A stretch of DNA of 15,224 bases, from assembly GCA_964344435.1 (NCBI GenBank), contig CAYFNH010000061.1:1-15224 (forward strand). Direction: 5' to 3'. This stretch comes from Thiopontia sp964344435. Its GTDB lineage: Bacteria; Pseudomonadota; Gammaproteobacteria; GCF-002020875. The notes below the pieces were generated by a model. The model was given only the letters and a program-made list of their open reading frames with translations. It searched no databases and had not been told where the DNA came from. Below are positions 1-7,411 of the stretch, piece after piece. The translations under genes were made by a program, and so were the position numbers. The stretch's first letter is position 1; every line of letters starts with the position of its first letter.

Positions 1-145
1 GGCGCGCAAGGTGGTCTGGCCGACCCGCAAAGAGACAACCCAAACCACATTGATGGTAGTGGTGATGGTAATTATCGTCGGTTTCATGTTGTGGTTGCTC
101 GATATGGGGTTGGTCTGGGCGGTCCGGGTATTTACAGGAGCGTAA
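1..145 (+). CDS. secE: SecE, preprotein translocase subunit (3' end only)
   Basis: About 47 C-terminal residues are present, read in the frame that begins at base 2 and ends with TAA at 143-145. The fragment starts with ARKVVWPTRKET, the conserved cytoplasmic amphipathic-helix motif of SecE. A hydrophobic stretch rich in V, M, I, L and W follows (the conserved last transmembrane helix), then a short tail ending FTGA. SecE is the small essential clamp subunit of the SecYEG inner-membrane channel. The start codon and any extra N-terminal helices lie outside the window. The stop is 6 nt from the nusG ATG, the usual tight secE-nusG pair of bacteria. Identification rests on the motif plus the neighbour, and is firm despite truncation. 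Confidence 0.93.
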   Translation, partial: ARKVVWPTRKETTQTTLMVVVMVIIVGFMLWLLDMGLVWAVRVFTGA

Positions 146-151
146 TGAATC

Positions 152-678
152 ATGGCAATGCGATGGTATGTGGTACACGCCTATTCAGGTTTTGAGCATC
201 AGGCGGCGCGTTCGATGAAAGAGCGCATTGAGCGCGAGGGGATGGAGGAGTCTTTNNNNNNNNNNNNNNNNNNNNNNNNNNNNNNNNNNNNNNNNNNNNN
301 NNNNNNNNNNNNNNNNNCAAGTTCTTCCCCGGTTATGTGCTGGTACAGATGGAGATGAACGACAGTGCCTGGCATCTGGTGAAGGATGTGCCCAAGGTGA
401 TGGGCTTTATTGGCGGTACTGTAGATCGTCCAGCTCCGATCAGTGATAAGGAAGCAGAGAATATTCTGCAGCGCATTCAGGATGGTATTGAGAAGCCACG
501 TCCCAAGGTGCTCTACGAGGCGGGCGAGATGGTGCGGGTTATCGATGGTCCGTTTGCCGACTTTAACGGCGTAGTTGAAGAGGTCAACTACGAGAAGAAC
601 AAGCTGACCGTATCGGTTCAGGTGTTTGGACGTTCCACCCCGGTTGAACTCGACTTTGGGCAGGTGAGTAAAGGATAA
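152..678 (+). CDS. nusG: NusG transcription elongation/antitermination factor (interrupted by an N gap)
   Basis: NusG binds the beta' clamp helices of RNA polymerase, suppresses pausing, stimulates Rho, and couples transcription to ribosomes through S10. The N-terminal part (MAMRWYVVHAYSGFEHQAAR) is the start of the NGN domain. After the N run the frame resumes with KFFPGYVLVQMEMND and continues through MGFIGGT and RPAPISDKE to the C-terminal KOW domain (GEMVRVIDGPFADFNGVVEE, then TPVELDFGQV). The parts before and after the Ns are in different frames. Aligned to the E. coli protein as I recall it, about 23 residues (69 nt) belong where 62 Ns stand, so the mismatch is a gap-size artefact and not a mutation. 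Corrected length would be about 177 residues, against 181 in E. coli. The ATG at 152 gives the normal family N-terminus. Confidence 0.95.
256..317. other. Assembly gap (62 unresolved bases) inside nusG
   Basis: A run of 62 Ns lies within the NGN domain of nusG. It is not a multiple of three with respect to the flanking frames: 63, 66 or 69 bases would rejoin them, and family length favours 69. The gap size is therefore probably estimated and short by about 7 bases. Confidence 0.97.
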
Positions 679-813
679 AACAGCTTTTACCATGAAGATG
701 ATGTTCTTCTTCTAATCTTCATGCTCTTCATGGTGAGTGCTTTTGTTGTGTAACGGGGAGCTGGCTGGTTTTTGAAATTACAGCAGCGTTTGTACCCATT
801 TAGGAGTAATAAA
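679..813 (+). promoter_or_regulatory. rplK leader with competing hairpins and possible L1-binding site
   Basis: This is the 135-nt non-coding stretch between nusG and rplK. One 5' arm (689-699) can pair perfectly with either of two downstream arms. Bases 691-699 (catgaagat) pair with 715-723 (atcttcatg), and 689-697 (accatgaag) pair with 726-734 (cttcatggt); each stem is 9 bp. A third weaker stem, tgtaa 749-753 with ttaca 778-782, encloses a purine-rich ACGGGGAGCTGG segment. In E. coli, L1 represses the rplKA mRNA by binding a leader structure that mimics its 23S rRNA site. The third element is the likeliest place for such a site here, but that is inference. The rplK Shine-Dalgarno AGGAG (802-806) sits 7 nt before the start. 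I do not see a convincing promoter in this stretch. Confidence 0.5.
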
Positions 814-1242
814 ATGGCAAAGAAGATTGAGGCCTACATCAAACTGCAGGTTCCTGCAGGTCAGGCAAACCCAAGTCCTCCGGTTGGTCCAGCGCTGGGT
901 CAGCACGGTGTCAATATCATGGAGTTCTGTAAGGCCTTCAATGCGGCTACACAGAGCCTGGAGCAGGGTATGCCTGTTCCGGTTGTGATCACGGTTTATA
1001 GCGATCGCAGCTTCACCTATATCACCAAGACTCCACCTGCCTCGATTCTGTTGAAGAAGGCGGCAGGCATCAAATCTGGTAGTGGTGAGCCCAATCTGAA
1101 GAAGGTGGGTACCGTTACCCGTGCGCAGTTGGAAGAGATTGCAAATACCAAGATGACCGATCTTAACGCGAATGACCTCGATGCAGCCGTTCGTATCATT
1201 GCAGGCAGTGCGCGTAGCATGGGCCTGAATGTGGAGGATTAA
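814..1242 (+). CDS. rplK: Ribosomal protein uL11 (L11)
   Basis: The product has 142 residues, the same length as E. coli L11. With L10 and the L12 dimers it forms the GTPase-associated stalk base on 23S rRNA, and it is needed for the RelA response. The N-terminal domain shows MAKKIEAYIKLQV, the proline-rich hinge NPSPPVGPALGQHGVNIMEF, and ITVYSDRSFTY. The C-terminal RNA-binding domain shows TPPASILLKKAAGIKSGSG and ends ARSMGLNVED. The frame is open back to a TTG at 772, but the ATG at 814 is the right start: it has AGGAG at 7-nt spacing and yields the family N-terminus. The stop is 2 nt from the rplA ATG, so translation is probably coupled. Confidence 0.98.
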   Translation: MAKKIEAYIKLQVPAGQANPSPPVGPALGQHGVNIMEFCKAFNAATQSLEQGMPVPVVITVYSDRSFTYITKTPPASILLKKAAGIKSGSGEPNLKKVGTVTRAQLEEIANTKMTDLNANDLDAAVRIIAGSARSMGLNVED

Positions 1243-1244
1243 TC

Positions 1245-1876
1245 ATGGCGAAGATGAGCAAGCGAGCAAAGGTGATTGCCGAGAAGGTTGAGGTCGGCAA
1301 ACAGTATGAGGCAACGGAGGCCTTCAACTTGTTGAAGGAAATTTCCAGCGTCAAGTTTGAAGAGTCGGTAGACGTCAGCATTAATCTGGGTGTGGACCCT
1401 CGTAAGTCGGATCAGGTCGTACGTGGCTCTACAGTACTGCCGAATGGAACCGGCAAGAGTGTACGAGTTGCTGTCTTCACTCAAGGTGCCAATGTGGATG
1501 CAGCCAAGGAGGCGGGAGCCGACGTGATTGGCATGGACGATCTGGCAGAGAGCATCAAGGGAGGAGATCTCAATTTTGATGTGGTGATCGCCTCTCCGGA
1601 TGCGATGGGCGTTGTTGGTAGATTGTGGCGGGTGCAGTTCGTAATGCCAAATCGGGCCAGGTACGTTACCGTACAGACAAGGCCGGTATCATTCATTGCT
1701 CTATCGGCAAGGTCACATTCACCCCGGAGCAGTTGATTGGAAATCTGCAGGCGCTATTGAATGATCTGAACAAGAAAAAGCCCAGTAGTGCCAAAGGGGT
1801 TTATATGAAGAAGGTGACCGTTTCTACAACAATGGGGCCTGGCGTGGCACTGGACCAGGCCACACTGGAAGCTTAA
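1245..1876 (+). pseudogene. rplA: Ribosomal protein uL1 (L1), broken by a ~64-nt internal deletion/frameshift
   Basis: L1 forms the mobile L1 stalk at the ribosomal E site and represses its own rplKA mRNA. The first 127 codons (1245 to about 1625) match L1 well: MAKMSKRAKVIAEKVE, ESVDVSINLGVDPRKSDQ, VRVAVFTQGAN, NFDVVIASPDAMGVVGRL. The matching frame then jumps and resumes at 1625 with VAGAVRNAKSGQVRYR, continues through AKGVYMKKVTVSTTMG, and ends at 1876. About 22 residues normally found between these parts are missing, including the L1 signature around LGPRGLMPNPKVGT. Adding 64 nt would give 231 residues, a normal length. As written, the frame ends at 1736 after about 36 aberrant residues. 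A GGAGG at 1233-1237, inside the end of rplK, serves the ATG. All other genes here are intact and L1 loss is costly, so an assembly error is likelier than a true pseudogene. Confidence 0.88.
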
Positions 1877-2108
1877 ATAGTCAGGAAAAGAACTTTGCAC
1901 TGTTGCCACTTTTTCGGGGCGACAGTCGTCAAAGACCGTTGGTGCCTGTATGGGTTTAATGTCTGTCGCACAGACGCCAACGTAGACGGTGCTCAGAATA
2001 CTGTTGTGCCGTGGGTGGGAGAGCCGCTGGTTGTATGGTGATCCCGAATGCGCATTTTGCGCGAAAAAGGTCAGAGTGATCTGACCTTGGTGATATGGAG
2101 AAAAGTAC
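1877..2108 (+). promoter_or_regulatory. rplJ (L10) leader, probable L10-L12 autoregulatory mRNA
   Basis: This 232-nt non-coding stretch precedes rplJ. In gammaproteobacteria a long leader here binds the L10(L12)4 complex and represses rplJL translation, and size and position fit. Visible structure: gtctgt 1961-1966 pairs with acagac 1970-1975 (3-nt loop); gcgca 2050-2054 pairs with tgcgc 2058-2062; and a perfect 8-bp hairpin, aaggtcag 2067-2074 with ctgacctt 2081-2088, has loop agtgat. The last stem ends 8 nt before the Shine-Dalgarno GGAG (2097-2100), so it could govern access to the rplJ GTG start. I cannot fold the whole leader by eye, nor confirm the kink-turn that L10 recognises. No convincing promoter was seen. 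Confidence 0.65.
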
Positions 2109-2636
2109 GTGGCATTGAATCTTGATGAGAAGAAGGCCGTCGTCGCAGAGGTGAACGAAGTTGCATCCTCTGCACTCTCCGTTGTTGCGGCTGAGTATCG
2201 TGGACTCACCGTGGAAGAGCTGACCGAATTGCGTGTCAAGTCTCGTGAAGCTGGCGTACAGATCAGGGTGGTAAAAAACTCCCTGGCACGTCGTGCCTTC
2301 GAGGGGACAGGCTACGCATGCATGGATGAGGCGCTGGTTGGGCCTCTGGTACTGGGCTTTTCCCAGGAAGATCCAGGTGGTGCAGCTCGAGTGATGAAGG
2401 CGTTTTCCAAGGATCATGACAAGCTGGTGGTCAAGGCATTGTCCCTGGGTGACTCTTTATTGGATGCTTCCCAGTTGGGAGCGGTTGCAGACTTGCCGAC
2501 TCGTGATCAGGCCATCTCCATGTTGATGAGCGTGATGAAAGCACCGGTCGAGAAGTTTGTCCGTACCCTGGCGGAGCCCCATGCCAAGCTGGTTCGTACT
2601 GTTGCTGCAGTACGCGATGCGAAAGAGGCAGCGTAA
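2109..2636 (+). CDS. rplJ: Ribosomal protein uL10 (L10)
   Basis: L10 anchors the L12 dimers to 23S rRNA through its N-terminal domain and carries them on a C-terminal helix. It also represses its own operon. The product has 175 residues, about 10 more than E. coli. The N-terminal domain shows MALNLDEKKAVVAEV, AEYRGLTVEELTELR and REAGVQIRVVKNSLARRA, followed by FEGT and ALVGPLVLGFS. The extra residues are in the C-terminal helix (MKAPVEKFVRTLAEPHAKLV), before the conserved end TVAAVRDAKEAA. A longer helix could add to the L12-binding surface, but I cannot count L12 sites. The start is GTG at 2109 with GGAG 8 nt upstream, and it gives the family N-terminus MALNL. rplL follows after 95 nt. Confidence 0.97.
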   Translation: MALNLDEKKAVVAEVNEVASSALSVVAAEYRGLTVEELTELRVKSREAGVQIRVVKNSLARRAFEGTGYACMDEALVGPLVLGFSQEDPGGAARVMKAFSKDHDKLVVKALSLGDSLLDASQLGAVADLPTRDQAISMLMSVMKAPVEKFVRTLAEPHAKLVRTVAAVRDAKEAA

Positions 2637-2651
2637 CAACGGTTATGAGAA

Positions 2652-2670
2652 CGTCACAGTTCATGTGACG
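2652..2670 (+). other. Hairpin in the rplJ-rplL intergenic region
   Basis: A perfect 7-bp stem, cgtcaca 2652-2658 with tgtgacg 2664-2670, has a 5-nt loop. It starts 15 nt after the rplJ stop and has no T-tract directly after it, so it is not an intrinsic terminator. It could protect or process the mRNA. L12 is made in about fourfold excess over L10, so a stabilising element here would make sense, but that is inference. Confidence 0.45.
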
Positions 2671-2731
2671 GGACGAAGAAGTATGAGTCGCAAGACACAA
2701 CAGTAATTTTTATTTTTTAGGAGTATTCAAA

Positions 2732-3112
2732 ATGGCAGTAACTAAAGACGATATCCTGGAAGCCATTTCCAATATGAGTGTTATGGAAGTTGTTGAACTG
2801 ATCTCTGATATGGAGGAGAAGTTCGGTGTATCCGCAGCGGCAGCGGTTGCCGTTGCAGCAGCCCCAGCAGGTGGTGATGCCGGTGCTGCAGCTGAGGAGC
2901 AGACCGAGTTCGACGTAATTCTGGCTGGCTTCGGTGACAACAAGGTTGGTGTGATTAAGGCGGTTCGTGCCGCTACTGGCCTGGGTCTGAAGGAAGCGAA
3001 GGCTCTGGTTGAGTCTGCACCTGCTCCATTGAAGGAAGCGGTTGCCAAGGATGAGGCTGAAGCGCTGAAGAAGGATCTGGAAGAGGCCGGCGCAACGGTT
3101 GAGATCAAGTAA
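2732..3112 (+). CDS. rplL: Ribosomal protein bL12 (L7/L12)
   Basis: L7/L12 is the multicopy stalk protein that recruits and stimulates the translational GTPases EF-G, EF-Tu, IF2 and RF3. The product has 126 residues, against 121 in E. coli. The N-terminal dimerisation domain includes MSVMEVVELISDMEEKFGVS. A flexible alanine-rich hinge follows (AAAAVAVAAAPAGGDAGAAA, slightly longer than in E. coli). The C-terminal GTPase-binding domain runs from TEFDVILAGFGDNKVGVIK through ATGLGLKEAKALVE to the terminal VEIK. AGGAG at 2719-2723 lies 8 nt before the ATG, a stronger site than that of rplJ, which fits the need for more L12 than L10. An attenuator lies shortly downstream. Confidence 0.98.
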   Translation: MAVTKDDILEAISNMSVMEVVELISDMEEKFGVSAAAAVAVAAAPAGGDAGAAAEEQTEFDVILAGFGDNKVGVIKAVRAATGLGLKEAKALVESAPAPLKEAVAKDEAEALKKDLEEAGATVEIK

Positions 3113-3125
3113 GCTGACCTTGACA

Positions 3126-3190
3126 GCAATCATAGCCTGATTGCGATCTGGCTGGCGGCCCGGGTATCCCTGAGGGTCGCCGGCCTTTTT
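3126..3190 (+). terminator. rplL-rpoB tandem hairpin, intrinsic attenuator
   Basis: Two hairpins stand in series in the 177-nt rplL-rpoB gap. The first is a perfect 7-bp stem, gcaatca 3126-3132 with tgattgc 3138-3144. The second is a GC-rich 12-bp stem, 3150-3161 with 3174-3185 (two G-U pairs), loop 3162-3173, followed at once by TTTTT at 3186-3190. The second has the form of an intrinsic terminator with a rather short T-tract, suited to partial termination. In E. coli an attenuator at this place lets only a fraction of transcripts reach rpoBC, and an RNase III site lies between the genes. The first hairpin could be such a processing site (inference). Confidence 0.85.
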
Positions 3191-3289
3191 GCGCTGTTGG
3201 AACAGAATTTCCTGCCCCACAGCGAACGATTAGATTCAGTAGTTCGGAAGTGATTCCGTGCTACAACATTTTGACGATAGAGGGTTCCA

Positions 3290-6200
3290 ATGGCATACGC
3301 ATTTACTGAAAAGAAGAGAATTCGCAAGAGTTTTGGTAAACGTCCCGATGTGATGGAGGTGCCTTATCTGCTGGCGATCCAGCTCGATTCCTTCCGTGAT
3401 TTTCTGCAGCAGGGCGCGCCTATTGAGGAGCGCAAAAGCACTGGTTTGCAGGCCGCCTTCAACTCCATTTTTCCGATTGAAGCCTACTCGGGTGCAGCTG
3501 CACTGGAGTATGTCAGCTATCGCCTCGGAACCCCCGCTTTCGATGTCCAGGAGTGTCAGCAGCGTGGAATGACCTACGCGGCACCACTGCGAGTCAAGGT
3601 GCGCCTGGTCATTTACGACAAGAACTCCAAGAACAAGGTGGTCAAGGACATCAAGGAGCAGGAGGTCTATATGGGGGATATCCCGTTGATGACCGACAAT
3701 GGCACCTTTGTGGTTAACGGCACCGAGCGTGTCATCGTCTCCCAGCTGCACCGCTCCCCCGGTGTATTCTTTGAACATGACAAGGGCAAGACTCATTCTT
3801 CCGGCAAGCTGCTCTTCTCTGCCCGAGTGATTCCCTATCGTGGCTCCTGGCTCGACTTCGAGTTTGACCACAAGGATCTGCTCTATGTTCGTATCGACCG
3901 TCGCAGAAAATTGCCGGCAACCATCCTGCTGCGTGCACTGGGCTACTCCTCTCATGAGATGCTCGATCTCTTCTTTGAAATGGAGCGTTTTACCTGTAGC
4001 GGTGAGGGCTTTCAGTTTGAGGTGATTCCGGAGCGTCTGCGTGGTGAGGTGGCCAGTTTCGATATCCTCGATGGCAAGAAAGTGCTGGTAGAGTCCGGAC
4101 GCAAGATCACCGCGCGCCACATTCGTGAGATGGACAAGGCGGGTATCACCTCACTGGAGGTGCCTGCAGAGTTCATTATTGGCCGTACTCTTGGGCACGA
4201 TCTGATCAACACCGAGACTGGTGAGCTGGTTGCCTCGGCGAATGACGAGATTACCGACGAGTTGCTGGCTGCAATTCAGCAGGCAGAGGTCAGCGAGTTC
4301 AAGACTCTCTACATCAACGAACTGGGTCGTGGTGGTTATCTCTCCGATACCCTGCGCAACGATACCTCGGCCAGTCAGCTGGAGGCACAGGTGGAGATCT
4401 ACCGGATGATGCGTCCGGGTGAGCCGCCAACCCAGGAGTCTGCAGAGAACCTCTTCCATAGCCTCTTCTTCAGTTTTGATCGTTATGACCTCTCTGCAGT
4501 CGGTCGGATGAAGTTTAATCGCCGCCTCTCGCGTGAAGAGTTGACTGGCGAAGGTGCCCTCTCCAATGAGGATATCGTGGATGTGATGAAGACCCTGATC
4601 AACATCAAGGATGGTCACGGTCTGGTGGATGACATTGATAACCTCGGCAACCGTCGTATCCGCAGTGTCGGGGAGATGGCCGAGAACCAGTTCCGCATCG
4701 GTCTGGTGCGGGTTGAGCGTGCGGTGAAGGAGCGCCTCAATCTGGCGGAGTCCGATGGATTGATGCCACAGGAGCTGATCAATGCCAAGCCGATCTCGGC
4801 AGCGATCAAGGAGTTCTTCGGCTCCAGCCAGCTCTCGCAGTTCATGGATCAAGTGAATCCGTTGTCAGAGGTGACCCACAAGCGTCGTATCTCTGCACTT
4901 GGCCCGGGCGGTCTGACCCGTGAGCGTGCCGGCTTTGAGGTGCGTGACGTGCACCCAACCCACTATGGTCGAGTTTGTCCGATCGAGACCCCGGAGGGGC
5001 CAAACATCGGTCTGATCAATACCCTGGCGGTCTATGCCCGTACCAATGAGTATGGTTTTTTGGAGACCCCCTATCGTCGCGTGGTCGACAGCAAGGTAAC
5101 CGACGAGATCGTCTACCTCTCGGCCTATGACGAGATTCAGTTCCACATCGCGCAGGCCAGTGCCAATACCGATGAGGACGGGGTGCTGACCGATGACCTG
5201 CTCTCCTGTCGTTATCAGAATGAGTTCACCATGGCGGCACCGGACATGATCGAGTACATGGATATCTCTCCACGCCAGATCGTCTCGGTAGCGGCTTCAC
5301 TGATTCCGTTCCTTGAGCACGATGACGCCAACCGTGCCTTGATGGGGGCCAACATGCAGCGTCAGGCCGTGCCTACCATGCGCGCCGAGAAACCGCTGGT
5401 TGGTACCGGTATCGAGCGTGATGTAGCGGTCGACTCCGGGGTTGCCGTGGTTGCCAAGCGTGGTGGTGTGGTTGACTTTGTCGATGGCAGCCGAATTGTG
5501 GTTCGTGTCAACGATGATGAAACCCATGCAGGTGAGTCTGGTGTTGATATCTACAATATGGTCAAGTACACCCGTTCCAACCAGAACACCTGTATCAACC
5601 AGCGTCCGCTGGTCAGGCCGGGTGATGTGATTGCCCGTGGTGATGTGCTGGCAGATGGCCCCTCTACCGATATGGGGGAGTTGGCGCTGGGACAGAACCT
5701 GACCGTCGCCTTCATGCCCTGGAATGGCTACAACTTCGAGGACTCCATTCTCATCTCCGAGCGGGTTGTGGAGGAGGATCGTTACACCACCATCCATATC
5801 GAAGAGCTCACCTGTATGGCGCGAGACACCAAGCTGGGGCCAGAGGAGATCACCTCCGATATCCCCAATGTGGGTGAGTCTGCACTGGGCCGTCTGGATG
5901 AGTCCGGGATCGTCTATATCGGTGCCGAGGTACAGCCGGGAGATATTCTGGTGGGCAAGGTGACCCCCAAGGGCGAGACCCAGTTGACCCCGGAAGAGAA
6001 GTTGCTGCGCGCCATCTTTGGTGAGAAGGCCTCCGATGTGAAGGATACTTCACTGCGTGCCAAATCCTCCATGGCAGGAACCGTGGTCGATGTGCGGGTA
6101 TTCACCCGAGATGGTATCAAGAAGGACAAGCGCTCACTCGATATTGAGCAGCTGGAGCTGGATGATGTGCGCAAGAATCTCAACTCGCGCAAGGCAATCA

Positions 6201-7363
6201 TCGAGCAAGATATCTTCCAGCGTCTGGAGAAGCTGCTGGTGGGCAAGGTTGCCGAGAAGGGGCCGGGTAACATCAAGGCTGGAGACAAACTGACCAAAAG
6301 CTATCTCAATGAAATTGGCAAGGAGAAATGGTTCCAGATCAGCATGCGCAATGAGGAGGTCAACGAGCAGTTGGAACTCTCTCAGGCTCAACTCAAGCAG
6401 CAGCGCGAAGAGATCGAGAATGCCTATGAGGAGAAGAAATCCAAGATTACTGGTGGTGATGATCTGGCACCTGGTGTGCAGAAGATGGTCAAGGTCTATG
6501 TTGCGGTCAAGCGTCGCATCCAGCCGGGTGACAAGATGGCCGGTCGCCACGGTAACAAGGGTGTAATCTCCCGCATCGTTCCGATCGAGGATATGCCGCA
6601 TCGGGATGATGGCACTCCGGTTGATATCGTGCTCAACCCGCTGGGCGTACCCTCGCGTATGAATATCGGACAGGTGCTTGAGGTTCATCTGGGCTGGGCA
6701 GCCAAGGGGCTGGGTATCAAGATCGGTGGCATGCTGGATGCCGGAGCCGAGATCAAGACCGTGCGCAGCTTCCTTGACGAAGTCTATAACGTTAGCGGCA
6801 AGCCGGAGGCACTCGATACCCTCAGCGATGAGGAGATTCTGGAGATGGCCAACAACCTGCGTGGTGGTGTGCCGATGGCGACTCCGGCCTTTGATGGTGC
6901 TCATGAGGATGAGATCAAGCGCATGTTGCAGCTTGCCGACCTCCCCGAGAGCGGCCAGACCACACTTTATGATGGGCGTACCGGCGATCCGTTCGACCGT
7001 CCGGTAACCGTAGGCGTGATGCACATCATCAAGCTCAACCACCTGGTTGCCGACAAGATGCATGCCCGCTCTACCGGACCTTATAGTCTGGTTACCCAGC
7101 AGCCACTGGGTGGTAAGGCTCAGTTTGGTGGACAGCGCTTTGGTGAGATGGAAGTGTGGGCACTGGAGGCATACGGTGCATCGCATGTACTTCAAGAGAT
7201 GCTGACCGTGAAGTCGGACGATGTTTCGGGCCGTACCCGGATGTACAAGAATATTGTTGATGGCGACCACCGAATCGAGGCGGGTATGCCGGAGTCCTTC
7301 AACGTATTGTTGAAGGAGATCCGTTCGCTGGCGATTGATATTGACCTGGAGCAGGTGGACTGA
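3290..7363 (+). CDS. rpoB: DNA-directed RNA polymerase subunit beta
   Basis: RpoB forms one pincer of the RNA polymerase core and contributes to the active site. The 1357-residue frame is intact (E. coli 1342). It begins MAYAFTEKKRIRKSFGKRPD. The rifampicin region (508-538) reads FFGSSQLSQFMDQ, then VNPLSEVTHKRR and ISALGPGG, about 4 residues offset from E. coli. The usual resistance positions are wild type, except that Val522 stands where E. coli has Asn518. PIETPEGPNIGL follows. The active-site lysines are in GDKMAGRHGNKGV (K1082 and K1090, equal to K1065 and K1073). The extra length is mainly in the variable insertion SI2, about residues 950-1060. The C-terminal segment GKAQFGGQRFGEMEVWALEA, which contacts beta', is conserved. 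GAGGG lies 5 nt before the ATG. rpoC follows after 48 nt. Confidence 0.99.
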   Translation: MAYAFTEKKRIRKSFGKRPDVMEVPYLLAIQLDSFRDFLQQGAPIEERKSTGLQAAFNSIFPIEAYSGAAALEYVSYRLGTPAFDVQECQQRGMTYAAPLRVKVRLVIYDKNSKNKVVKDIKEQEVYMGDIPLMTDNGTFVVNGTERVIVSQLHRSPGVFFEHDKGKTHSSGKLLFSARVIPYRGSWLDFEFDHKDLLYVRIDRRRKLPATILLRALGYSSHEMLDLFFEMERFTCSGEGFQFEVIPERLRGEVASFDILDGKKVLVESGRKITARHIREMDKAGITSLEVPAEFIIGRTLGHDLINTETGELVASANDEITDELLAAIQQAEVSEFKTLYINELGRGGYLSDTLRNDTSASQLEAQVEIYRMMRPGEPPTQESAENLFHSLFFSFDRYDLSAVGRMKFNRRLSREELTGEGALSNEDIVDVMKTLINIKDGHGLVDDIDNLGNRRIRSVGEMAENQFRIGLVRVERAVKERLNLAESDGLMPQELINAKPISAAIKEFFGSSQLSQFMDQVNPLSEVTHKRRISALGPGGLTRERAGFEVRDVHPTHYGRVCPIETPEGPNIGLINTLAVYARTNEYGFLETPYRRVVDSKVTDEIVYLSAYDEIQFHIAQASANTDEDGVLTDDLLSCRYQNEFTMAAPDMIEYMDISPRQIVSVAASLIPFLEHDDANRALMGANMQRQAVPTMRAEKPLVGTGIERDVAVDSGVAVVAKRGGVVDFVDGSRIVVRVNDDETHAGESGVDIYNMVKYTRSNQNTCINQRPLVRPGDVIARGDVLADGPSTDMGELALGQNLTVAFMPWNGYNFEDSILISERVVEEDRYTTIHIEELTCMARDTKLGPEEITSDIPNVGESALGRLDESGIVYIGAEVQPGDILVGKVTPKGETQLTPEEKLLRAIFGEKASDVKDTSLRAKSSMAGTVVDVRVFTRDGIKKDKRSLDIEQLELDDVRKNLNSRKAIIEQDIFQRLEKLLVGKVAEKGPGNIKAGDKLTKSYLNEIGKEKWFQISMRNEEVNEQLELSQAQLKQQREEIENAYEEKKSKITGGDDLAPGVQKMVKVYVAVKRRIQPGDKMAGRHGNKGVISRIVPIEDMPHRDDGTPVDIVLNPLGVPSRMNIGQVLEVHLGWAAKGLGIKIGGMLDAGAEIKTVRSFLDEVYNVSGKPEALDTLSDEEILEMANNLRGGVPMATPAFDGAHEDEIKRMLQLADLPESGQTTLYDGRTGDPFDRPVTVGVMHIIKLNHLVADKMHARSTGPYSLVTQQPLGGKAQFGGQRFGEMEVWALEAYGASHVLQEMLTVKSDDVSGRTRMYKNIVDGDHRIEAGMPESFNVLLKEIRSLAIDIDLEQVD

Positions 7364-7411
7364 ACCGTTGCGTTCAGCCCATCCACTGTTCTAATAGGAG
7401 ATTAAGAAAAG

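Noticed and set aside
772..813. TTG start for rplK giving 14 extra residues
   Set aside because: The ATG at 814 has AGGAG at 7 nt and matches the L11 N-terminus and length; the upstream residues match nothing in the family.
1605..1640. Programmed ribosomal frameshift in rplA
   Set aside because: No slippery heptamer or stimulatory structure is evident, and about 22 conserved residues are missing, which frameshifting cannot restore.
1625..1876. Separate small gene starting at GTG 1625
   Set aside because: Its product is the C-terminal part of L1; there is no ribosome-binding site, and it is the tail of the broken rplA.
6134..7270. Long minus-strand open frame (378 codons) opposite rpoB
   Set aside because: It is a shadow of the strongly conserved rpoB frame; its product looks like no known family and there is no start context. 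The same holds for long antisense frames at 7421-8818, 9941-11221 and 14175-15092.
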